Assembly: GCA_028819845.1 (NCBI GenBank)
Contig: JAPPKS010000031.1
Coordinates: 124,001 to 188,000 of the forward strand
Direction of reading: 5' to 3'
DNA from: Candidatus Poribacteria bacterium
GTDB taxonomy: Bacteria > Poribacteria > WGA-4E > PCPOR2b
DNA: 64,000 nt
Made by a program: the position numbers and the translations under genes. The notes beneath the pieces were generated by a model, which was given only the letters and a program-made list of their open reading frames with translations, was not told where the DNA came from and made no database searches. Positions 33,530-43,566 of this stretch are shown here, in pieces. The first letter of the stretch is position 1, and the number at the start of each line of letters is the position of its first letter.

Positions 33530-34393
33530 ATGATCTTCCGTAAAATCAAAATCATCCTCGAGATGATTAAGTTCGAGCACACCATATTCGCGCTTCCGTT
33601 TGCGATCATGAGCGCGTTCATTGCCTCCGACGGTATCCCCGCACCCGACAAACTTATTTGGATACTCTTCGCCATGATCGGTGCGAGAAGTTGCGCCATG
33701 GCATTCAATCGCCTTGCCGATTCCGGTTTCGACAGCGCTAATCCACGGACAGCCGCGCGCGCGATCCCGGCGGGAAGGATTACAAAACGGGCGGTGTGGG
33801 TGTTCACTGTCGTTTCTGCCGCCCTGCTAGTGTTCGCTGCGTACAAACTCAATCCGCTCGCATTTACACTTTCGCCGGTCGCGCTTGCCGTGATAGTGGG
33901 GTACTCCTACTCAAAACGGTGGACTATTCTCTCGCACTTCTGGCTTGGGCTATCAATCTCTATCGCCCCGATTGGCGCCTGGATTGCTATCACCGGCACG
34001 CTTGATTGGCCGCCAATGCTGCTCGGTTCGGCGGTGTTGCTTTGGATTGGTGGATTTGACATTATCTATGCTTGCCAAGATTATGAATTCGATCGTAAGC
34101 ACGGGCTTTTCTCAATTCCGGCTCGTTACGGAAAACAGCGCGCATTGCTATTGTCGTCAACGCTGCATGCCGTGATGGTTGCGGTGCTCATTGGTGTAAC
34201 TGCAATAACGGACCTGGGCGTTTTCTACCTGATTGGCGTAGGAATCGTCACGATTCTTCTCATCTATGAACATGCAATCGTCAGACCTAATGATCTCTCA
34301 AGAGTAAACCTCGCGTTCTTCACGTTGAATGGCGTTGTGAGTTTGGTGCTCATGGCGCTGTCAGTGGCAGACATGCTGGTTGGTATAAACTGA
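33530..34393 (+). CDS. UbiA-type polyprenyltransferase (UbiA or MqnP)
   Basis: The protein has 287 residues and about eight membrane helices. The first aspartate-rich motif is NRLADSGFDSANPRTAARAIPAG (about 61-83), the second YACQDYEFDRKHGLFSIP (about 183-200). These bind the prenyl diphosphate through Mg2+. The motif NPRTAARAIPAGR and the pairing with ubiX are typical of the group that in the futalosine menaquinone route is MqnP with MqnM; a 4-hydroxybenzoate prenyltransferase of ubiquinone synthesis is the alternative. No other quinone gene is in view. It acts at the inner membrane. Confidence 0.9.
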   Translation: MIFRKIKIILEMIKFEHTIFALPFAIMSAFIASDGIPAPDKLIWILFAMIGARSCAMAFNRLADSGFDSANPRTAARAIPAGRITKRAVWVFTVVSAALLVFAAYKLNPLAFTLSPVALAVIVGYSYSKRWTILSHFWLGLSISIAPIGAWIAITGTLDWPPMLLGSAVLLWIGGFDIIYACQDYEFDRKHGLFSIPARYGKQRALLLSSTLHAVMVAVLIGVTAITDLGVFYLIGVGIVTILLIYEHAIVRPNDLSRVNLAFFTLNGVVSLVLMALSVADMLVGIN

Positions 34394-34549
34394 TTATTCG
34401 CAGAGTTAATTAGCAGTGTGCAGTGTAGTATGCAACCCCTTCCGACGGTATTAAATCACAAGCGCACCACGGTGGGATGCAGAACATCACTGGGGAAATT
34501 GAAGTTGAATCGCAAATGCGCCCTCCTCGTCAAATTACCGCCTTATGTT

Positions 34550-37500
34550 ATGCGGAAATGCCTAAAATTGATGCTATTTTTGGGGATCTTGATTTTTTTG
34601 CAATCGAACCTGCCGGTCATCGAAGCGCGAAACGAATCCCCAATTGCGGTTGAGCATAATTCTGAAATCACGCCTGGCGAACTCCTAATTCGCGTGACTC
34701 CTGAAGCACAGAAGGACGCCGAGCTGCTGCACGCCAAAGCGGCGATACATAAACTCCACAATCAGATGGGAGTCCAGTCTTTTCGGCGCGTATTTCCGTA
34801 TATTGCCTATCCGAATTTCAATCCGAATTTAGAACGCATTTATTTGCTGCGTTTTCAAGTTTCGGCAAATCTGCACGCGCTAAAAACGGCGTATACTGCA
34901 TCTCCGCTAATTGAGGCGGTCGCATTCAACTATCTCCGCCCGACGCAGGAATCCATAGCGCTGCCCAACGATCCGCTGATTGAGGAGCAGTGGAATGTAC
35001 TTCTCACCAATATGCCGGAGGCTTGGCTAATCGAAAAGGGCGATTCGAGTATAGTCATCGCCGTGGTTGACTCGGGAATTGATTATCAACACGAGGATCT
35101 TGCCTCGCAAATTTGGGTCAATCTCGACGAAATCCCCGATAATGGGCTGGACGACGACAATAACGGCTACGTAGACGATATCCGCGGCTGGGATTTTACC
35201 GATGCGCCAAACGTTGGGGCACAAGGTGATTATTTGGAAGGCGATAACGACCCAATCGATGAAACCGGACACGGTACACACGTCGCCGGTATTGCCGGCG
35301 CGTCAGGAGATAACGGGATTGGTATCGCCGGCGTGGCTTGGAATTGTAAGCTGATGGCTGTTCGTACCGGTCACTCTGTTGCCGGGGTCTCAGGTTTGCA
35401 GGACGATGATTCTTCGGCGGCAATTGTCTATGCTGTTGATAACGGTGCGAGAATTATCAACATGAGCTGGGGCAGCAGTTCAAGTTCGTTTGTAATTCGA
35501 GATGTAATCGATTACGCTTACGCGCGCGGTGTGCTTCTCGTTGCTGCAGCCGGAAATGACTATCAAAATCAGGTCATTTACCCGGCAGGCTATCGCAAGG
35601 TGATCGCTGTCGCTGCAACCGACCAGAACAAGAGGAGATTTTATCAGTCAAATTTTGGCGCATCCATAGATATCGGCGCTCCAGGCAACGTAATATTGAG
35701 TACTCAGATAAACAACCAATACCGGCTTCTCACGGGCACGTCCATGGCGGCGCCGCATGTTTGCGGAGCGGCGGCGCTGGTAATGTCGAAGCGCCCCAGC
35801 CTGACGCATGAGGAGGTTCGGAACATCCTCATCACTACATCCGACCCAATTACGGATAGCCCGGAGCTTGTCGGCGCCGGGCATCTGAACGCTGGGCGGG
35901 CGTTGATGGCAAGCGGGTCGCTTCAAGGGCGAATCTTCTCGCCGGAGACCAACAGCGGTGGATCGGACAACATTGAGATAATTGGAACTGCCGGCGGGTA
36001 TCGGTTTTCCACATGGCAGTTGATGTATGGAGAATCAAGAACGCCGGATTCATTTGTTCCCATCAATTCACAGAGCAGTCGGCAAAAATCCGGCGAAACC
36101 TTGCTCGAGTGGATTACTTCCGAGGTGCCGGAAGGCATTTATACCCTTCGTCTCGAAGTAACTGGGCGCGATGACAAAAAGGTGCACGATGAGGTTGTCG
36201 TGTCGGTGGACCGAACCGCCCCCGTAGTTCAGAATGTGAAAGTGCGGGAGTTGATTTCTATGGACAGTTATGCCACAGTTATCACTTGGTCGACAGATGA
36301 CTTCACAATCAACACGCTGAGTCAGCGGGCACGCCAAGGACTCGCGCCGTTCTCGCCAATTGAGGAAAACTCGGCGAGCCGGGAACATGTTTTTTCACTG
36401 CCGCTCAGCGCGGGCAGTTACGATTTCTTTATCACCTCTCGCAACGCATCGGGAATTGAGACGGTCGACAACAACGATGGTGATTTCTATAACACCGGCG
36501 TAATCGGCGGCACTATTTCGCCGAACGGCTTCATGCAAACGTCGTCTGAGCTTTCCCCAATGCACTTGGCTTCCAACCCGGCGGATTTCGATGGGGATGG
36601 GCGGTTTGAAATCGTCGGGGTTTCACTGGAGAGTTTGAAAAACCGGACGCTTAAAGGCGTTGAAATTTACGAGCGGCCACATCAACTTCAACACGTCGGC
36701 AGTACGAATTATAAACCGTGGGAGGTCGGCGACACCGATGGAGATGGGCTGTTGGAAATTTTGGGCAGCACAGATGACCGCACATTTCTAATCGAGAGCG
36801 CAAAGCATGATGGTTATCCGGAAAATGTGATTTGGGAATTCCCTTTTATCTCGTCCGGGCAGATTGCAGACCTTGACGGCGATGGGCGAAAAGAGATAAT
36901 TGGACCCGACAACAACAACAATCGCATTCTTATCTTTGAAAATCGTGGTAACGACGCCTATGAAGAGGTTATCAGCATTAAGAACAACACACCCGGTACG
37001 AATGCATTTGGAGAAAGGTTTGCTATCGGCGATTTCAACGACAATGGCCGTATGGAATTGATGGTGGGAGACAGTGAAGGCGATTTATTAGTCTACGAAT
37101 CCGCGGGAAACGACCTGCTCGTTGAAACGTGGAGGGAAAAAATCGATGCCGAAGATGCGCATCTGCTCGCGGCAGGTGATCTTACGGGGGATGGAATTCC
37201 CGAATTCGTGGTGGGCGGATCGGTATCGCAGGAAAATCTTCCTTCGCTGCCTCCTAACTGGAAATTCCATGTGTTTTCCGCGTTCCCTCCTCTTGATTTC
37301 TTAACCTCATCAAATAAACAAGGTGATTCACTGTTTCAGTCGATAGCCTCGCAGGAGATCACCCCGTATCTCTTTTACGGTAACAGCATTGCCATCGGCG
37401 ATGTTGACGGCGATGCAGCGAATGAGATTGTGGTTGCCGCGAATCCGAGCATCTATGTGTTCAAGCTGCTCTCGCAAACCACGACTGAGACAGGAAAAGG

Positions 37501-38608
37501 CGTTCTTCCTCCCGTTTCAGACGAAGGTAGGCCGGTTCTCGCATTAACTCCAGTCTGGTACCATGCCGCCGGAGAAACACCCAGCTTTTTTCTGGCAGAT
37601 CTGAATGGCAACGGGTTCAGTGAATTGTATTTTAACGACGAAGAAAATCTCTTGGTATTTGAACATGTACACGCTGGCAACCCAAACGCCGCGGTTGATG
37701 TTCAGCCGTGGGGTTTATCGGCAAATCCGCTGACTGCGCGTGTGGTCCAACTGGAGTGGCACGCACCAGAGGACGCCGCCCGCTTTACAGTGTATAGGGC
37801 GGTTGGCGCGTCAACAGTGCAACATGCCGACTCGCCCCCCGCCTCTGCGTTTACCGTGGTGGGGCAAGATTTGGATCGCCCGGGTTTTCTTGACCGAAAC
37901 GTAACGAAGGACACAACCTATTGGTATGCAGTCACTGCGTCCAATGAGGAGGGTGTAGAGACTGATAGAACCGAAGCAGTTTCGGTAACGCCGCGCACGT
38001 CCCCAAAGTTGATTAGCGCCGAATATATCCGTTCAAACCAGGTAGTGGTTGTTTTTGATAAACAAATGGGGCCGTCCGCCGGTAATGAAAACCGCTATCA
38101 GTTGCGCGAGCCGGACCAACTTGCCGGCGTCCGTCCAGTTTCAGCAATTAGGGATCGAATGGGGACGCGAACCATCCTTACATTTAGCGATGAAGACTTA
38201 ATCCCCGGTCAATCGTATGAGATTTCGGTCGACGGGGAGGTGCAGGACATCGATCGGAATCGAATTGATTTGCGGGCGATAACGCAGGAGATCGAGATTC
38301 CTGTCGAAGCCGAGCCTACCCGCTTAAATGACTTCACGCGCACGATTGTGTATCCCAATCCCATTCAGCCGAACGAGTTTCACAAAAGCGCAGTCACATT
38401 TGATCGCGTGCCTACGGGGACAGAGATTGGGATTTATAATGTGAGCGGAGACCTGCTCGAAAAATTGACGGTGACAGAAATTGACCGTGGACGCAAGGAG
38501 TGGTTGCTATTGAGCGATGGATATTCGGAGGTAACAACCGGGCTTTATATCTACACTATGCAATTTGACGAACTGAAAAAGGTTGGGAAGATAGCGGTGA
38601 TAAAATAG
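34550..38608 (+). CDS. Subtilisin-like (S8) exoprotease with FG-GAP repeats and C-terminal sorting-like module
   Basis: The protein has 1352 residues from the ATG at 34550, where a signal peptide begins (MRKCLKLMLFLGILIFLQSN). A propeptide-like region (about 35-150) precedes the S8 catalytic domain with D174 (VVDSGIDYQHED), H241 (GHGTHVAGIAG) and S398 (GTSMAAPHVCGAAA). A beta-sandwich region follows. From about 680 to 1020 there are at least seven FG-GAP/VCBS-type calcium-loop repeats (DFDGDGRFEIVG, DTDGDGLLEILG, DLDGDGRKEIIG, DVDGDAANEIVV). Then come a fibronectin III-like domain (about 1050-1150), another Ig-like domain, and a final module VYPNPIQPNEF...GLYIYTMQF...KIAVIK. The triad is intact. 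It is likely a secreted or surface-attached protease with a beta-propeller. Confidence 0.9.
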   Translation: MRKCLKLMLFLGILIFLQSNLPVIEARNESPIAVEHNSEITPGELLIRVTPEAQKDAELLHAKAAIHKLHNQMGVQSFRRVFPYIAYPNFNPNLERIYLLRFQVSANLHALKTAYTASPLIEAVAFNYLRPTQESIALPNDPLIEEQWNVLLTNMPEAWLIEKGDSSIVIAVVDSGIDYQHEDLASQIWVNLDEIPDNGLDDDNNGYVDDIRGWDFTDAPNVGAQGDYLEGDNDPIDETGHGTHVAGIAGASGDNGIGIAGVAWNCKLMAVRTGHSVAGVSGLQDDDSSAAIVYAVDNGARIINMSWGSSSSSFVIRDVIDYAYARGVLLVAAAGNDYQNQVIYPAGYRKVIAVAATDQNKRRFYQSNFGASIDIGAPGNVILSTQINNQYRLLTGTSMAAPHVCGAAALVMSKRPSLTHEEVRNILITTSDPITDSPELVGAGHLNAGRALMASGSLQGRIFSPETNSGGSDNIEIIGTAGGYRFSTWQLMYGESRTPDSFVPINSQSSRQKSGETLLEWITSEVPEGIYTLRLEVTGRDDKKVHDEVVVSVDRTAPVVQNVKVRELISMDSYATVITWSTDDFTINTLSQRARQGLAPFSPIEENSASREHVFSLPLSAGSYDFFITSRNASGIETVDNNDGDFYNTGVIGGTISPNGFMQTSSELSPMHLASNPADFDGDGRFEIVGVSLESLKNRTLKGVEIYERPHQLQHVGSTNYKPWEVGDTDGDGLLEILGSTDDRTFLIESAKHDGYPENVIWEFPFISSGQIADLDGDGRKEIIGPDNNNNRILIFENRGNDAYEEVISIKNNTPGTNAFGERFAIGDFNDNGRMELMVGDSEGDLLVYESAGNDLLVETWREKIDAEDAHLLAAGDLTGDGIPEFVVGGSVSQENLPSLPPNWKFHVFSAFPPLDFLTSSNKQGDSLFQSIASQEITPYLFYGNSIAIGDVDGDAANEIVVAANPSIYVFKLLSQTTTETGKGVLPPVSDEGRPVLALTPVWYHAAGETPSFFLADLNGNGFSELYFNDEENLLVFEHVHAGNPNAAVDVQPWGLSANPLTARVVQLEWHAPEDAARFTVYRAVGASTVQHADSPPASAFTVVGQDLDRPGFLDRNVTKDTTYWYAVTASNEEGVETDRTEAVSVTPRTSPKLISAEYIRSNQVVVVFDKQMGPSAGNENRYQLREPDQLAGVRPVSAIRDRMGTRTILTFSDEDLIPGQSYEISVDGEVQDIDRNRIDLRAITQEIEIPVEAEPTRLNDFTRTIVYPNPIQPNEFHKSAVTFDRVPTGTEIGIYNVSGDLLEKLTVTEIDRGRKEWLLLSDGYSEVTTGLYIYTMQFDELKKVGKIAVIK

Positions 38609-38673
38609 AACCGCCGGAGCTGCGTCAAAAAACACATTTGTAATTACCTACCGCAAATTACAAAGTCGGAAAG

Positions 38674-39480
38674 TCATAGACCCGTTGATACCGGCTTCGA
38701 TTCAGGTGATTCGATTTTTTGCAAGGCTTTCGCTGCGCATTCGCGAACGTCATTATCAGTGTCCTTTAACGACCGTGTCAATTCCGGGATGGCGTCAGAA
38801 TCGCCAATCACCCCCAGCGCGTTGACGGCATTCCACCGCACCCAATGATGTTCGTCATGCAGCGCCTGCAACAATGCGGGAACTGCAATGGAATCTCCGA
38901 TTTTGCCCAACGCCCCCGCCGCATTCATACGGACATGCTCAACCGGGTCGTTCAATGCCTGAATTAAGGCGGAGATGGCAGTCGTGTTGCCGATTTTATA
39001 TAAGGCGTCACCGGCATTCATGCGGACTCCCTCGTCCGCATCACCCAATGCAGTTACTAAGGCGGGAACTGCGGCGCCATCTCCTATTTGTCCAAGCGCA
39101 CCTATGACATTTACCCGCAACGCGGAAGCCTCATCACTCAAAATTTTAACTAAGGCAGCAACAGCTTGACTTGCCGGTTTGCCTATATTTTTCAATGTTC
39201 TTGCCGCGTACGTGCAAACGTCTTTGTCTCTGTCGTTTAACGCCTCGATTAATGCAGGAACTGCCTTTTTAGCATGTACGCCCATCTCGCTCATAGTGAC
39301 TAGCGCGTTTAAGCGAACCTCCTTATCTGGATTATCCAAAGCCTTTATCAATGCTGGAATTTCCTTCACCAACGCTTGTCTCGCTTCGGGGATATCAATT
39401 ACGCTGCTCAAGACACTCGCAGCGTAAACGCGGACCCTTTGATCGGAATCTCCTAGTTTCTCAATCCATTTCTGAATCAT
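38674..39480 (-). CDS. HEAT-repeat (PBS-lyase-like) protein
   Basis: TAGGAG about 8 nt before the ATG at 39480 sets the start, giving 268 residues; the frame is open slightly further upstream. The protein is built from about eight helical repeats of 31-32 residues with the core VPALVTALGDADEGVRMNAGDALYKIG. It is soluble with no signal. Such proteins act as protein-binding scaffolds; some are lyases or regulators of tetrapyrrole attachment, but no catalytic feature is visible. It is 87 bp downstream of the YCF48-type lipoprotein gene on the same strand. Confidence 0.85.
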   Translation of the reverse strand: MIQKWIEKLGDSDQRVRVYAASVLSSVIDIPEARQALVKEIPALIKALDNPDKEVRLNALVTMSEMGVHAKKAVPALIEALNDRDKDVCTYAARTLKNIGKPASQAVAALVKILSDEASALRVNVIGALGQIGDGAAVPALVTALGDADEGVRMNAGDALYKIGNTTAISALIQALNDPVEHVRMNAAGALGKIGDSIAVPALLQALHDEHHWVRWNAVNALGVIGDSDAIPELTRSLKDTDNDVRECAAKALQKIESPESKPVSTGL

Positions 39481-39567
39481 TAAGTATGCTCCTACGCTGT
39501 ATGATTCCAAGTGCAAGAAATCACGCCGATCACCGGTTCAAAGTCAAGATGCAGACGGTGTTCAGAG

Positions 39568-41520
39568 TCATTCCACTGCATATTTCAAAATGACGCCCCG
39601 ATCACCAACAATCCAGCCGTTTTCAGCATTAGTCATGGAAATTGAGTTAAGGTTATGTCGGGTTTCGCACCATTGCGGACGCCAGTTTTCGCCGCCGTCA
39701 ATGGTGTGAAGAACGATTCCCTCTCCGCCTACGGCCCAACCCTCGTTTTGATTGAGAAAGAAAACATCGTTTAGTGAAGCCTGGATGTAGGACTCTTGGC
39801 GTACCCATGAATTGCCGCCGTCTTTTGTGCGCAAAATCAACCCGCCGACGCCAACTACCCACCCGGTTAACTGATTTGTAAAGTGGACACCCAGCAACCA
39901 TACCTCACCGAGATTGGCTTGCAAAGACCATTTTGCCCCGCCGTCCCGTGTGTGGAGGATTACCCCGCCTTGACCGACTATCCAGCCATTCTGCGAATCG
40001 GCGAAATGAACCCCAAATAGATGACGATTGACGCCGCTCTGTTGTCGTTCCCAACTCCTTCCGCCGTTTGTCGTATGCAAAATTTCTCCGCTTTCCCCAA
40101 CAATCCAGCCCTTTTCGTCATCAATAAAAAAGACACCCAAAAGGTCATTCCTTGATTCTGCCTCCTGCCAAGCCCATGTACTGCCGCCATCACTAGTGTG
40201 AATAATTGTTCCCCATTCTGCGACCGCCCATCCGAGCCGGTCGTTGATGAAATGGGTTGACCCAAAACATTCCATCGTCCGGCTGTCTTGCGGGTTCCAA
40301 CTTCTGCCGCCGTCTTCAGTGTAAAGCACTACCCCGCGATCGCCAACGCCGTATCCGGTTTGGTCGGAGACAAAATGTACGTCCGCCAGGAAGTAGCTTT
40401 GTAATGCCTGAAGCGTCCATGTTTTACCTCCATTCGCCGTGTGGAGGATGGTACCAAATTCGCCGACAGCCCATCCAGTTTGATTATCCACGAAATGGAT
40501 ACCAAACAGGACACTATCGCCTCCAATATGGGGTGTTGGTCCCCCTCTCTGATGGTTCCATGTATTGCCGCCGTCACTTGTGTGTAAGATTGCGCCTAAA
40601 TCTCCGGCAATCCAACCGTGCTGTGAATCCGTAAAGCAGAAGTCATAAAGCGTGAAACTGTGTAAGGGTTCATCACCGGTTTTCAATCGTTGTCCGTAGA
40701 CGGTTTCGTGCCGCTTGTTTGAACCGTGTGTGAGATGCTTCCAAGTTTTCCCGCTATCCGTTGTTGCAAGTATTGTGCGTCTGTCACCGACTATCCATCC
40801 TTTATTGGGATTGGCAAAAAAAACATCAGACAACCTATAACGGATTCCTGTATCTTGGAATCGCCAAGTTTTTCCGCCGTCGTTGGTGCGGTATGTCAGG
40901 CCTTCGTAACTTACCGTCCACCCGTGCTGAGAATCAAGAAAATGAAGTCCACGCAGGGAACTTTCCCCCAGCCCCTGCGCCCGATTCTCCCAAGTTTCAC
41001 CGCCGTTTCGAGTATACAGCGCGGTTCCAAAGTCACCTACCGCCCAACCCTCACGCGCCGAGAAAAAGTGGAGATCGAAGATATTATTGAAAGTGTTTGA
41101 CTCCTGTTTATGCCATGTGCCTCCACCATCGCTGGTGTGTAAAATCACCCCGTTGTCGCCGGCGATCCACCCTGTCCGATGATCCGTAAAAAGGACCGAT
41201 TGTAACGGATGCTGCGTTTTGCTCGCTTGCGGTTTCCAGGTTTCGCCGCCATCTACGGTGTACGCGATTACACTATCAAATTCTTCATCAATTGTATTGC
41301 CTTCGTTGTTGCCGACAGCCCATCCCGTTTTCTCATCAATAAAAAAAACATCATAAAACCGCGTTTCCCAATCCGCGCGTCGAATAATCTTCCACCGCCC
41401 GGTTTTCTGCCCTTGATTCCTCGAGCATCCAATCGTTCCGAATACGAGGGGCAGAATGACCAGAAGAATCATCCCGCGATTAATATAATGCCTGACGCAT
41501 GAGTCTCGAAGGATGTCCAT
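39568..41520 (-). CDS. YCF48/BNR-repeat lipoprotein
   Basis: This 650-residue protein has a lipoprotein signal (MILLVILPLVFGTIGC, lipid Cys at 32). The mature part has about thirteen repeats of 40-45 residues, each with the pattern GWAVG..G.ILHT.DGG.TW..Q, as in IGWVVGVGGLILRTKDGGNSW-like units (GWVVGVGGLILRTKDGG). These form beta-propeller blades of the YCF48 (photosystem II assembly factor) and BNR sialidase type. There is no photosynthesis here, so it is a surface binding propeller or a glycan-related protein. Thirteen blades suggest two propellers. Ends 87 bp before the HEAT gene. Confidence 0.87.
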   Translation of the reverse strand: MDILRDSCVRHYINRGMILLVILPLVFGTIGCSRNQGQKTGRWKIIRRADWETRFYDVFFIDEKTGWAVGNNEGNTIDEEFDSVIAYTVDGGETWKPQASKTQHPLQSVLFTDHRTGWIAGDNGVILHTSDGGGTWHKQESNTFNNIFDLHFFSAREGWAVGDFGTALYTRNGGETWENRAQGLGESSLRGLHFLDSQHGWTVSYEGLTYRTNDGGKTWRFQDTGIRYRLSDVFFANPNKGWIVGDRRTILATTDSGKTWKHLTHGSNKRHETVYGQRLKTGDEPLHSFTLYDFCFTDSQHGWIAGDLGAILHTSDGGNTWNHQRGGPTPHIGGDSVLFGIHFVDNQTGWAVGEFGTILHTANGGKTWTLQALQSYFLADVHFVSDQTGYGVGDRGVVLYTEDGGRSWNPQDSRTMECFGSTHFINDRLGWAVAEWGTIIHTSDGGSTWAWQEAESRNDLLGVFFIDDEKGWIVGESGEILHTTNGGRSWERQQSGVNRHLFGVHFADSQNGWIVGQGGVILHTRDGGAKWSLQANLGEVWLLGVHFTNQLTGWVVGVGGLILRTKDGGNSWVRQESYIQASLNDVFFLNQNEGWAVGGEGIVLHTIDGGENWRPQWCETRHNLNSISMTNAENGWIVGDRGVILKYAVE

Positions 41521-41580
41521 TTTCTAAACCGAGCGCATAAAATTATAGATTGTGATTCTCACATTTAGTCGGAGCACCAT

Positions 41581-42555
41581 TTACACGCATTGGTCCAAAT
41601 CTGCTTTAACCATCATCTCAACGAGTGCTTCAAAGCCAACACTCGGTTTCCAGCCCAATATTCGTTCCGCTTTAGTGTAATCTCCTTGAAGGATATTAAC
41701 TTCCGCGGGCCGGTACAGGTTCTCATCAATTACGACGTAGTCTTCGTAGTTGAGATTAACGTAATCGAAGCATATGCTTACATAGTCTTTGACGGAGTGA
41801 GTCACCCCGGTAGCGATGACATAGTCATCCGGTGCGGGTTGCTGCAACATAAGCCACATGGCGCTCACATAATCGCCGGCGTATCCCCAATCTCGTTTAG
41901 CCGCTAGGTTCCCCAAGCGTAACTCAGCGGCAAGTCCGCGTTTAATTTTTGCCGCTACGCTGGTTATCTTTCTCGTCACAAACTCGTAGCCTCGCCGCGG
42001 GGATTCATGGTTAAACAGAATCCCGCTGCAGGCGAAGATATCATACGCCTCGCGGTAATTCCGCGTCAAATGAAAGCCGGCTACTTTAGAGATTCCATAA
42101 GGCGAACGGGGATGGAAGCGAGTATCTTCATTTTGGGGAGTCTCCTCGGCATTTCCGAACATTTCACTCGACGCGGCAAAATAGAACCGGCACTCCGGAA
42201 CATTTTCCTTGATGGCGGACAAGACATAATGCGTTCCGTTAATGTTTGTATTGATCGTGGAGAATTCGTCTTCAAAGGAGTAGCTGACAAAACTTTGGGC
42301 GGCAAGATGATAACACTCATCCGGCTTCACATCTTCAATCACCCTAAATAAACTCGCGTAGCTCTCCAGGGACGCCGTGTGTAAATTTAATTTGTCAAGG
42401 ATATGCTGGATTCGCCGGAGTCTATGTTCAGGATCTTCAAGCGCCACCCGCCTGATTATTCCGTGGACTTCATATCCTTTGGAAAGCAAAAATTCGGCGA
42501 GGTATGAGCCATCCTGCCCTGTAATACCCGTGATTAACGCCTTTCTCCTTCTCAT
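41581..42555 (-). CDS. gmd: GDP-mannose 4,6-dehydratase
   Basis: The protein has 324 residues and belongs to the extended SDR family. It has ALITGITGQDGSYLAEFLL (6-24) for NADP(H), YHLAAQSFVSYSF, the catalytic region AASSEMFGN and SPYGISKVAG with the Tyr-x3-Lys pair, and FNHESPRRGYEFVTRKI, a signature of GMD. It converts GDP-D-mannose to GDP-4-keto-6-deoxymannose, precursor of L-fucose, D-rhamnose and related deoxysugars. At 324 residues it is a little shorter than most (340-370). No GDP-fucose synthase is adjacent. The neighbouring sugar operon at 47097-50563 may handle related deoxysugars. Confidence 0.92.
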   Translation of the reverse strand: MRRRKALITGITGQDGSYLAEFLLSKGYEVHGIIRRVALEDPEHRLRRIQHILDKLNLHTASLESYASLFRVIEDVKPDECYHLAAQSFVSYSFEDEFSTINTNINGTHYVLSAIKENVPECRFYFAASSEMFGNAEETPQNEDTRFHPRSPYGISKVAGFHLTRNYREAYDIFACSGILFNHESPRRGYEFVTRKITSVAAKIKRGLAAELRLGNLAAKRDWGYAGDYVSAMWLMLQQPAPDDYVIATGVTHSVKDYVSICFDYVNLNYEDYVVIDENLYRPAEVNILQGDYTKAERILGWKPSVGFEALVEMMVKADLDQCV

Positions 42556-42606
42556 GATTCCACCTCTGTTCGATCAGGGACAGCTAGGGATGGGATTGAG
42601 ATGTGA

Positions 42607-43443
42607 TTATGGTGATGGGATTAAATTGCCTGTTCCGAACCCGATTTTCAGGCCCCTGGCCATCAGTTCCTGGCAACGGGGACCTCCGTTGGCAAGCAAG
42701 CCATCGCTGTAGATTATGCCGTGCCCTTCGGTAATGCCGTTAAGGTATTGAACAAGCCAATCGTAGTGCTCTCGGTTTTTTTCGGGGGTTGTATTCTGGA
42801 CACAAGTGACTCGGAGGATTCGCCTGCCGGGCCGCGGTTTCAAGGAGGCGTGGTATAACTTGTGATTCATAAAAATCACGTCCCCGGGCTGGTTCACGAG
42901 CGGATATTGGCCCGGCAACTCTGACGCATTGATCCCCAACTGGTTGCTGTGCTGGAAGTTTCCTACTGTATTGACAAGTGCATCCCGAAATTCTTTAAAA
43001 TGGCTTCCCGGAATGACTGTTAGGCAGCCATCCTCAGGGCCAAGCGGGTCGAGATAGAGCGCCGCCCGCATACTAAAGAAGCCTTCGGGCGCCACGGTAT
43101 CATGATGCCATGGCGTCCCGCCGCCATAGATTACCGCACTGTGAGCCGCCATGATGTAGTCGCTGCCCATTAGTTGCTCAAACACATCAAGGATGCGTGC
43201 ATCATCCAACAGCGGGTAAAACGCATCGGGGTCAGTGTCAAAGAACGGTATTTCGTCCTGGCTCGCTGTCGAATAACCGTGTTCATCTTGGTTAAGCACC
43301 GGTTCTGGTTTTCCGCCGCGTTGGCGTTCCATCGCCGCATCGAAAGCCTCCGAGAGCGCCTGAATCTCATCGGGTGAAAACAGTTGCCTACACTGCAGGA
43401 AGCCCAACGTCTGAAAATGGAGTACTTCATCCTCTGTTATCAT
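42607..43443 (-). CDS. PhyH (phytanoyl-CoA dioxygenase) family oxygenase 1
   Basis: This 278-residue Fe(II)/2-oxoglutarate enzyme has the iron triad in WHHDTVAPEG (H-x-D, near residue 118) and the distal His in NHKLYHASLKPRPGRRILRV, followed by the Arg for 2-oxoglutarate. GCLTVIPGSH lies between. AAAGGAG precedes the ATG by about 10 nt. The family hydroxylates many small substrates; this one is closely related to the neighbours at 43567-44376 and 53601-54365 (shared VPFF/Y, APEG, CLxVIPGS blocks). The substrate cannot be read from the sequence. Confidence 0.88.
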   Translation of the reverse strand: MITEDEVLHFQTLGFLQCRQLFSPDEIQALSEAFDAAMERQRGGKPEPVLNQDEHGYSTASQDEIPFFDTDPDAFYPLLDDARILDVFEQLMGSDYIMAAHSAVIYGGGTPWHHDTVAPEGFFSMRAALYLDPLGPEDGCLTVIPGSHFKEFRDALVNTVGNFQHSNQLGINASELPGQYPLVNQPGDVIFMNHKLYHASLKPRPGRRILRVTCVQNTTPEKNREHYDWLVQYLNGITEGHGIIYSDGLLANGGPRCQELMARGLKIGFGTGNLIPSP

Positions 43444-43566
43444 AGTTCTGGTCTCCTTTCTATATCACCACTAAAGAATTGCGGTGCGTTCAATCTAAAT
43501 ATCAGTGACTCGGTCTGTTCAATTTATCAACCGATTCTAACACCGCGATGATTTGGTTGGCTTGAT

